Shown here one piece after another: positions 1-8,253 of a stretch of DNA of 8,253 bases. The position numbers and the translations under genes are program-made. How positions within the stretch are numbered: the stretch's first letter is position 1; the number at the start of each line of letters is the position of its first letter. The notes under the pieces were generated by a model. It had not been told where the DNA came from and did not search any database. It saw nothing but the letters and a program-made list of their open reading frames with translations. Source of the DNA: Thermoanaerobaculia bacterium (lineage in GTDB: Bacteria > Acidobacteriota > Thermoanaerobaculia > UBA5066); the NCBI GenBank assembly GCA_017999215.1, contig JAGOBQ010000162.1:1-8253 (forward strand), in the 5' to 3' direction.

Positions 1-1
1 G

Positions 2-526
2 CTCGCGGGGACCATCGTGACGCTCGTCTCCCTCGCCGACGCAGAGTCCCGCGCGCGCGGCCGCCCCGGCGCGAAGCTCGTGACCGAGGAGGTCTCCGGG
101 CTGACGATCCACTCCCTCGTGACGGGGGAGGGGACCTCTCGTCTACAGTACGCGTTCGTGGACGGGTACCTCGTCGTCGCCCCCGAGAAGGCGCTGCTGG
201 TCCGCGCCGCCGAGGCGCACGCGACGGGCGACACGCTCCTGACCGCGCCGAAGCTCGTGTCGCTCCTCCCGAAGGACGGGCCGCTCGACTTCTCGATGCT
301 CGCCTTCCAGGACGTCGGCGGCGCGCTCGGCGCCCTCGCGAGCGCCGTCGGCGCCGCGCCCGGGTCGGCGGCCTCCGAGCTCTCCGGCTCCGGCGCCTCG
401 CTCGCCTGGGCCTGGGCCGAGCCGACGCGCGTCGTCTTCGGCTCCTCGGGCGCCGGCCTGGCCGAGCTCGGCTCCCTCGTCGCGGCCGGGGCCGCCCTCC
501 ACGCCCCCGCGAGTGGAGGCCGGTGA
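2..526 (+). CDS. Probable DUF3352-like protein, C-terminal part (5' end outside window)
   Basis: The reading frame is open from the first bases of the window, so the gene starts upstream; the GTG at 17 is probably internal. About 174 residues are visible. A segment reading [15 protein letters not shown], followed by a helix and then [16 protein letters not shown], resembles the repeated 'DGY-hhhA-s-ALh' units of DUF3352-type proteins of unknown function. This is recognition from memory and is tentative. The C-terminal third is rich in Ala, Gly and Ser and shows no clear membrane anchor; any signal peptide would lie in the missing N-terminus. The stop codon (524-526) overlaps the GTG start of the downstream ABC ATPase, so the protein is probably made together with the transporter. 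It could be an extracytoplasmic partner of that transporter, but this is inferred only from gene order. No catalytic motif is visible. Confidence 0.6.
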   Translation, partial: LAGTIVTLVSLADAESRARGRPGAKLVTEEVSGLTIHSLVTGEGTSRLQYAFVDGYLVVAPEKALLVRAAEAHATGDTLLTAPKLVSLLPKDGPLDFSMLAFQDVGGALGALASAVGAAPGSAASELSGSGASLAWAWAEPTRVVFGSSGAGLAELGSLVAAGAALHAPASGGR

Positions 527-1443
527 CCGCCTTCCTCGAGCTCGACGGCCTCTCGGTCCGGCTCGGCCGGCGGGACGTGCTCCGGGACCTCCGGGGCACG
601 CTCTCCGGCCGGGCCATCGGCCTTCTCGGGCCGAACGGCGCGGGGAAGACGACGCTCCTCCACACGCTCCTCGGGTTCTTCCGCCCGTCGTCGGGAACGG
701 CCCGCCTCGAGGGCCTCGACGTCGTGCGGGAGAGCCGCGAGGTCCGGCGGGCGATCGGCTACATGCCCGAGAACGACGCCTTCGTCGCGGGGATCTCGGG
801 CGTCCGCTACGTCGCCATGTTCGCGGAGCTCTCGGGCCTCCCGCGCGCCGAGGCGCTCGAGCGGGCCCACGAGGCGCTCTTCTCCGTCGGCCTCGGCGAG
901 GTCCGGTACCGGAACCTCGAGACCTACTCGCTCGGGATGAAGCAGCTCGCGAAGCTGGCCCAGGCGATCGCCCACGGCCCGCGGGTCCTCTTCCTCGACG
1001 AGCCGACGAACGGCCTCGACCCGCCGGCGCGGCAGCGGATGATCCGGCTCATCAAGGAGATCCGGGAGGCGGGGGAGATCCGCGTCGTCCTCTCGTCGCA
1101 CCTCCTCCGGGACGTCGAGGAGTGCTGCGACGAGGTCCTCATCCTCCGCGACGGCCGGATCGCCGCGCTCTGCGACCTCGAGGCGGAACGCCGTGCGAAC
1201 CGGCGCCTCGTGGAGCTCGAGGCCGTGGGCGGGAACGGCGACTTCGCCGCGTCTCTCGCGGGACTCGGATGCGCCGTGGCGCCCGGCATCCGCCGGCGGC
1301 TGAAGGTCGTCCTCCCCGACGGCGTCGGCCCGCGCGAGCTCTACCGCCTCGCCGGCGAGACGGGAGTCCAGCTCCGGCACCTGACGTACCAGCGCGACTC
1401 GCTCGAGGAGATCTTCCAGAGGGCGATGGAGAACGGCGCATGA
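523..1443 (+). CDS. ABC-2 type transporter ATP-binding protein (first ATPase of the unit)
   Basis: This 306-residue cytoplasmic ATPase should power the adjacent permease. Visible motifs are Walker A GPNGAGKT (36-43), the ABC signature YSLGMKQ (135-141), Walker B VLFLDEP with catalytic Glu160, the D-loop NGLDP, and the switch His193 in SSHLL. All are intact, so it should hydrolyse ATP. At the Q-loop the sequence is GYMPEND, with Glu where Gln is usual; I believe this is common in this ATPase subfamily. Residues from about 225 to the end form the small C-terminal domain typical of ABC-2 exporter ATPases, ending in the usual DSLEEIFQ motif. The GTG start at 523 is chosen because family homology begins there ([12 protein letters not shown]). 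It overlaps the upstream stop by 4 nt. A GGAGG lies at 515-519, only 3 nt from the start, which is closer than usual. An in-frame overlap with the next gene marks the end. Substrate unknown. Confidence 0.95.
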   Translation: MTAFLELDGLSVRLGRRDVLRDLRGTLSGRAIGLLGPNGAGKTTLLHTLLGFFRPSSGTARLEGLDVVRESREVRRAIGYMPENDAFVAGISGVRYVAMFAELSGLPRAEALERAHEALFSVGLGEVRYRNLETYSLGMKQLAKLAQAIAHGPRVLFLDEPTNGLDPPARQRMIRLIKEIREAGEIRVVLSSHLLRDVEECCDEVLILRDGRIAALCDLEAERRANRRLVELEAVGGNGDFAASLAGLGCAVAPGIRRRLKVVLPDGVGPRELYRLAGETGVQLRHLTYQRDSLEEIFQRAMENGA

Positions 1444-2300
1444 CGGTCCGCGCGCGCCGCTTCCGCCCCTTCGCGGGGACTCCGACGTCGACGCTCACGC
1501 GGCTCCTCGTCCTGCCGCGCTACGCCTGGAAGGAGGCGTTCGCGGGAAAGCTCGTCACCGGGGCGTTCACCTCGGCGTTCCTCGTTCCCGTCGGGGCCCT
1601 CGTCCTCGTCTGGCTGAAGCACAACGTCGCCGCGCTCGTGAACACGCCGTTCGCGGGGGGGATCCCCCTCCCGATCGACGCCCAGTTCTTCGGCTGGCTC
1701 CTCGTGGCGCAGTCGTACTTCGCGTTCGCCCTGACGCTCTTCGTCGGGCCGTCGCTCGTCTCGCCCGACCTCGTGAACGGCGCGCTGCCGCTCTACTTCT
1801 CGCGCCCCATCTCGCGCTGGCAGTACGTCGCCGGCAAGCTCCTCGTCCTCGCGGCGCTCCTCTCGGCGATCACCTGGGCCCCGCTCCTCCTCGTCTTCGT
1901 CCTCCAGGCCTCGCTCGCCGACGGGAGCTGGATCGCCGGGCACGCCGGAATCGCCGGGTCGATCCTCCTCGGGTCGCTCCTCCTCGTCCTGTTCCTGTCG
2001 CTCGTGTCGATGGCGGTCTCCGCCTGGGTGAGGAACCGGGCGGTCGCGCGCGGCCTCCTCATCGGCCTCGGCGTCGTGCCGGCCGTCTTCGGCCAGGCGC
2101 TGAACGCGACGCTGGACGTCGAGTGGGGCGGGGTGCTGAACATCGGCCTCGCCTGGGGGCGCGTCCTGGAGGGGCTCTTCGGCATTCCGGTCCGGGCCGG
2201 AATCCCGCTCGGAGGGGCCTGGGCGAGCCTCCTGACGGCGACGGCGCTCGCGCTCCTCCTCCTTCGGAGAAAGCTGAAGGCGTTCGAGGTGGTCCGGTGA
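1440..2300 (+). CDS. ABC-2 type transporter permease (first permease)
   Basis: This is a 286-residue integral inner-membrane protein. Hydrophobic stretches at about 40-58, 82-105, 130-155, 168-197, 201-222 and 256-275 give six probable membrane helices, the usual number for ABC-2 permeases. Between helices 2 and 3 is [19 protein letters not shown], the family's characteristic cytoplasmic segment (compare 'G-h-h-L-SRPISR-hh-hGK'), thought to contact the ATPase. The N-terminus is basic ([10 protein letters not shown]), as expected for a cytoplasmic end, and so is the C-terminus ([12 protein letters not shown]). The ATG at 1440 overlaps the upstream TGA by 4 nt, and GGAG at 1428-1431 sits 8 nt before it, a well-placed ribosome binding site. 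The frame is open much further upstream, but that part is a shadow of the ATPase gene. It presumably pairs with the ATPase just upstream; the transported substrate cannot be inferred. Confidence 0.92.
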   Translation: MTVRARRFRPFAGTPTSTLTRLLVLPRYAWKEAFAGKLVTGAFTSAFLVPVGALVLVWLKHNVAALVNTPFAGGIPLPIDAQFFGWLLVAQSYFAFALTLFVGPSLVSPDLVNGALPLYFSRPISRWQYVAGKLLVLAALLSAITWAPLLLVFVLQASLADGSWIAGHAGIAGSILLGSLLLVLFLSLVSMAVSAWVRNRAVARGLLIGLGVVPAVFGQALNATLDVEWGGVLNIGLAWGRVLEGLFGIPVRAGIPLGGAWASLLTATALALLLLRRKLKAFEVVR

Positions 2301-3246
2301 GCGCGGCGCTCGAGACGGACCTCATCGTTTTCGAGGAGGTCTCGAAGTTCTACGGCGAGGTCCTCGGCGTCGACCGGGTCACGCTCACGATCCCTCCCGG
2401 GATCACCGGCCTCGTCGGCCCGAACGGCTCCGGCAAGACGACGCTCATGAACCTCGCGACGGGCCTGATCCGTCCCACGCGCGGGCGCGTCCGCGTCCTC
2501 GGCATTCCGCCCGACGACCCCGAGAGCCTCTTCTCCGCCTGCGGCTATTGCACCTGCTTCGAGGCGTTCCCGGCGGGGGCGACCGGATGGAGCTTCCTCG
2601 AGGGGGTCCTCTCCCTCCGCGGCGAAGGGCGGGCCGCCGCGCGGGCGCTCGCCGGGAAGGCCCTCGAGCGGGTCAGCCTCGTCGACGCCGCCGGGCGGAA
2701 GGTGGCCGGCTACAGCAAGGGGATGAAGCAGCGGCTCCGCCTCGCCGCGGCGATCGCGCCCGACCCGCGCGTCCTCCTCCTCGACGAGCCGCTGAACGGG
2801 CTCGACCCGATGGCCCGGGCGGAGGTCCTGGAGCTCTTCCGGACCCTCGCGGCCGAGGGGAAGCACGTCGTCGTCTCGAGCCACATCCTCCACGAGGTCG
2901 ACCTCCTCGCCGACCGCGTCGTCCTCGTGAAGTCGGGCTACGTCGTGGCGGAAGGGGAATCGCACGGCCTGCGCGAGGAGGTCGTCGAGCGGCCGATGCA
3001 GGTCCTCGTCCGGTGCGACCGGCCCGGCGCCCTCGCGGCGCGCCTCTTCGGCGAGGGTCTCGTGACGGAGGTGGAGCTCCACGAGGACGGCGGCGGGCTC
3101 CTCGCGCGGACGCGGACGCCCGACCGCTTCTTCCTGGCCCTGAACGAAGCCGTCCTCGAAGGCGGCCTCGAGGTCGAGACGGTCACGCCGGCGGACGACG
3201 ACGTGAAGGCGGTCTATCGCTACCTGATCGAGGGAGGGGAGGGCGA

Positions 3247-3250
<4 letters not shown>
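2297..3250 (+). CDS. ABC-2 type transporter ATP-binding protein (second ATPase), cysteine-rich Q-loop
   Basis: This is a 317-residue ABC ATPase. Walker A is GPNGSGKT (41-48), the signature YSKGMKQ (139-145), Walker B VLLLDEP (159-165) with Glu164, then NGLDP and the switch His196 in SSHIL; all are intact. The Q-loop region is unusual: residues 82-87 read CGYCTC, followed by FEAFPAG. There are three cysteines and no obvious Gln, where relatives normally read GYLPQ or GYLPE. The only other cysteine is C240. Residues from about 232 onward form an accessory C-terminal domain. The GTG start at 2297 overlaps the upstream TGA by 4 nt. It is supported by GAGGTGG at 2286-2292, a good anti-Shine-Dalgarno match 4-5 nt away. 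The frame is open upstream to 2123, but that part lies in the permease and has no homology to ABC proteins. It is related to, but clearly diverged from, the first ATPase and presumably pairs with the permease that follows. Confidence 0.95.
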
Positions 3251-6662
<3,412 letters not shown>

Positions 6663-6670
6663 AGGCGGGC

Positions 6671-6699
6671 TCGGCGGCCGCCGGGAGGGCCGGAGCCGA
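6671..6699. terminator. Imperfect GC hairpin between convergent genes, possible bidirectional terminator
   Basis: In the 56-bp gap between two converging genes, TCGGC (6671-6675) pairs with GCCGA (6695-6699). Inside that, GGCC (6676-6679) pairs with GGCC (6688-6691), leaving a 3-nt bulge and an 8-nt loop. There is no T-run on either strand, so this is not a canonical intrinsic terminator. Position is the main argument for it. Confidence 0.3.
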
Positions 6700-6718
6700 C
6701 CCGGCGGCGAGCGCGCGG

Positions 6719-7267
6719 TCAGGGCTTGAGAAGGACCTTCGTCGTGACCCGGAAGTCCCACGCGACCGCGTAGTCCCCGTTCTTCCCCTCGCCCCGGGAC
6801 GCGACCGTGATCGACTCTCCCGCGGCGAGCCGCCCTTCGAGCCGGCCGTTCAGCTTCTTGTCCTGGCAGTCGACGAAGCTGTTGACGGCGTTCTTCGCGA
6901 CGTCGTGCTGGAACAGGGTGCACATGTTCAGCTTCTCGGCGTCGCCCGCGGCCTTCGGGTTCCAGGACCAGCCGAGGAGGAAGTAGGCGTGCGGGTTCCA
7001 GCGCGGCCACTTCTTCGGGTTGACGAGGGCTCGCTTGTCCAGCCACGTCGTGTCCCCCCGAGCGAGGCGCTCGGTCTCGGCCGCCGTCGGCTCGAACGGG
7101 AGCAGGAAGAGCTGGAGCGTCGTCCCCTTCGCGTCCCACACCGCGACGCCGGCCTTCACCGGCATCTCAACGCCGTTGCACGTGACGGAGGACGGGTTCG
7201 CCGCCGGGGCGGCAGTGGAGAGAACGAGAGCGCAGGCGGCGAATGCAATCCCTGCACGAGAGCTCAT
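6719..7267 (-). CDS. Small secreted protein of unknown function
   Basis: I do not recognise this family. The 182-residue product begins MSSRAGIAFAACALVLSTAAPA, a clear Sec-type signal peptide with likely cleavage after about residue 22-23. There is no lipobox: C12 lies in the hydrophobic core. The mature part of about 160 residues has three cysteines (C30, C116, C134), many Trp (NPKKWPRWNPH, LLGWSW, AVAWDF) and alternating hydrophobic stretches that suggest a beta-rich fold. No membrane helix or enzymatic motif is seen. The phrase AVWDAKGTTLQLFLLPFEPTAAE looks like a small conserved domain of secreted hypothetical proteins, but this is only an impression. The ATG at 7267 is well supported by AAAGGAG 7 nt upstream and by the signal peptide. 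The gene is noticeably less GC-rich than the ABC genes. It lies 91 bp downstream of the M29-like gene on the same strand and could be co-transcribed or have its own promoter. Confidence 0.85.
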   Translation of the reverse strand: MSSRAGIAFAACALVLSTAAPAANPSSVTCNGVEMPVKAGVAVWDAKGTTLQLFLLPFEPTAAETERLARGDTTWLDKRALVNPKKWPRWNPHAYFLLGWSWNPKAAGDAEKLNMCTLFQHDVAKNAVNSFVDCQDKKLNGRLEGRLAAGESITVASRGEGKNGDYAVAWDFRVTTKVLLKP

Positions 7268-7274
7268 GGGAGTT

Positions 7275-7281
7275 CTCCTTT
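7275..7281 (-). promoter_or_regulatory. Strong ribosome binding site of the secreted-protein gene
   Basis: The minus strand reads AAAGGAG followed by 7 nt and the ATG at 7267. This is the most canonical Shine-Dalgarno arrangement in the window and it fixes the start codon. Confidence 0.8.
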
Positions 7282-7319
7282 CGGCGGCACTTCGGATGGC
7301 GGGCAGAGGATAGGCGAGA

Positions 7320-7353
7320 GCCGCCGCCCGGGGAAGCGATCGCCGCCGCCCGG
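7320..7353. repeat. 12-nt direct repeat GCCGCCGCCCGG, two copies
   Basis: The same 12 bases occur at 7320-7331 and 7342-7353, with starts 22 bp apart (two helical turns). The spacer contains GCGATCGC. In so GC-rich a sequence this may be chance, but the spacing would suit a dimeric DNA-binding protein. Confidence 0.3.
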
Positions 7354-7358
7354 CCGGG

Positions 7359-8253
7359 CTAGAAGACCGGCCCGAACTCCCCGTCGCGCATCAGCGCGAG
7401 GCGTTCCCCGTCCTCGAAGACGAGGTCGACGCTCGCGGGGAGGACGTCGGGCTGCGTCTCGGGAACGTAGACGCGGTCGATGTGGACGACCGCCTCGGGC
7501 GAGGAGAAGGCGTCGGGGCCGACCTGCCCGCCGAAGTGCTCGCTCCTCCCGAACGCGATGTGGAGGCCGAGCTTCTCGTCGAGGAGGACGGAGCCGACCG
7601 GCTTGACGCCGAACGCCGCGAGGACGCCGAGGCCGAGCTCGGCGAGGTTCGCGTAGGCGGGCTCCTTCGCGAGGAGCGCCGCCTCCCGCTCCGACTCGGG
7701 GCCGCGCGTGAGGACCTCGACGGCGCGGTTCCGCTCGACGCGGTAGCGGACGACCTCCTTCCCGAACTGGACCGGGAGGACGCCCTCCGAACGGCTCGGG
7801 TCGCCTTCGACCTCTCCCTCGTAGGGGACGATGTACGACTCGCCCGAGGGGAGGTTCCCCGCGACGCCGCGCTTCGGGAGGAGGCCGCCGGAGGCGTGCC
7901 CCGTCCGGTGGCGCAGGTCGAGGTGGAGGCGGTCTTCGCCTCCGGGGTGGCGGAAGACGAAGTCGGCCCCCGTCGCCCGGTCGAGGTTCGCCTTCAGGAT
8001 GTCGACGCGCCGGTTCACCTCGCCGTAGTCGAGGCGGAGCGCCGGGATCATCGCGGCCGAGAAGCCGGGCATCGTCGCGGCCCTCATCGGGTGCTTCTTC
8101 GCGGCCATCTTCAGCGGCGCCGTCGAGCTGAACTTCGTCAGCGCGAGGAGCATCGGGAAGGAGTCGAAGGCCTCCGCCATCGCGACCGAGGCCGCCGGGT
8201 CGAGCTCCGCGGCGCTCGCGGGGAGCGGTCCTCCGGGGTGGATCCAGCAGCGG
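7359..8253 (-). CDS. M29-type metalloaminopeptidase-like protein, C-terminal part (5' end outside window)
   Basis: The frame is open on the minus strand to the window edge: 24 more codons precede the ATG at 8180, which is therefore probably internal. About 297 residues are visible; M29 aminopeptidases have roughly 400, so about a quarter is missing. M29 (aminopeptidase T/AmpS) enzymes remove N-terminal residues using two metal ions. Counting from the Met at 8180, the expected ligands are present in order and spacing: Glu114 in GNLPSGE, Glu181 in NLAELG, His207 in LGLHIAFG, and His233 and Asp235 in VVHIDRVY. The catalytic Tyr expected seven residues after the first His is not seen; the text there is GRSEHFGG, with Glu214 and His215. 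The fold also includes 2,5-dihydroxypyridine dioxygenases, so a non-peptidase function is possible. No signal peptide can be judged because the N-terminus is absent. Confidence 0.65.
   Translation of the reverse strand, partial: RCWIHPGGPLPASAAELDPAASVAMAEAFDSFPMLLALTKFSSTAPLKMAAKKHPMRAATMPGFSAAMIPALRLDYGEVNRRVDILKANLDRATGADFVFRHPGGEDRLHLDLRHRTGHASGGLLPKRGVAGNLPSGESYIVPYEGEVEGDPSRSEGVLPVQFGKEVVRYRVERNRAVEVLTRGPESEREAALLAKEPAYANLAELGLGVLAAFGVKPVGSVLLDEKLGLHIAFGRSEHFGGQVGPDAFSSPEAVVHIDRVYVPETQPDVLPASVDLVFEDGERLALMRDGEFGPVF

Larger units (their letters stand above)
7268..7358 (-). other. Intergenic region upstream of the secreted-protein gene
   Basis: This 91-bp gap follows the stop of the M29-like gene. 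It contains the ribosome binding site and, on the minus strand, TATCCT (7307-7312), a possible -10 box with no convincing -35 17 nt upstream (TTCCCC). It also contains a 12-nt direct repeat nearer the M29-like gene. Whether it carries a promoter or only separates two co-transcribed genes cannot be decided. Confidence 0.25.

Noticed and set aside
17..19. GTG at 17 as the true start of the first gene
   Set aside because: The frame is open to the window edge, and the visible part looks like the C-terminal portion of a longer protein with no signal peptide or preceding ribosome binding site.
513..1439. Possible N-terminal extension of the first permease through the whole ATPase gene
   Set aside because: The frame is open, but the translation is Arg/Pro-rich and without similarity. 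The ATG at 1440 has a good ribosome binding site and the usual 4-nt overlap.
2123..2296. Possible N-terminal extension of the second ATPase
   Set aside because: It lies inside the permease gene and lacks ABC similarity. The GTG at 2297 has a good ribosome binding site and marks the start of family homology.
1793..3082. A 429-residue minus-strand open frame opposite the first permease and second ATPase
   Set aside because: Charged low-complexity translation lying antisense to two well-supported genes.
7020..7313. A 97-residue plus-strand frame across the secreted-protein gene and its upstream region
   Set aside because: It is antisense to a gene with a signal peptide and strong ribosome binding site, and has no recognisable features of its own.

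Overview
The window is a high-GC bacterial chromosomal segment. By eye it is about 70-75% GC in most genes, with strong C/G bias at third codon positions. It is densely packed with protein-coding genes, and I see no RNA gene, mobile element, CRISPR array or phage gene. The composition, the ABC-2 type transporter genes and the bacterial FadH would fit Acidobacteriota, Myxococcota, Gemmatimonadota or a similar phylum. Nothing in the sequence fixes the taxon.

Layout. (1) Positions 2-4053, plus strand: a five-gene unit. It holds the 3' part of a gene for a probable DUF3352-like protein, then ATPase, permease, ATPase, permease of ABC-2 type. Each gene starts inside the stop codon of the previous one, with four successive 4-nt overlaps (GTGA, ATGA, GTGA, ATGA), so the unit is very probably co-transcribed and translationally coupled. 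Its substrate cannot be read from the sequence. (2) Positions 4121-6662, plus strand: fadH (2,4-dienoyl-CoA reductase, with FMN, 4Fe-4S, FAD and NADPH modules all recognisable). A Nudix hydrolase resembling mammalian MTH1 follows, with a TTG start inside the end of fadH. (3) Positions 6719-8253, minus strand: a small secreted protein of unknown function, preceded on its own strand by the 3' part of a gene for an M29-type metalloaminopeptidase-like protein that runs off the window edge. The Nudix gene and the secreted-protein gene converge across 56 bp.

How the genes work together. The ABC genes probably form one exporter or two related exporters in the inner membrane. FadH handles unsaturated fatty acid intermediates in beta-oxidation, and the coupled Nudix enzyme probably cleans damaged nucleotides. 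No single pathway links all three blocks.

No dramatic new system is visible. The points most worth following are the cysteine cluster in the Q-loop of the second ATPase, the coupled two-pair ABC unit with its DUF3352-like partner, the MTH1-like enzyme coupled to fadH, and the apparent loss of the catalytic tyrosine in the M29-like protein.
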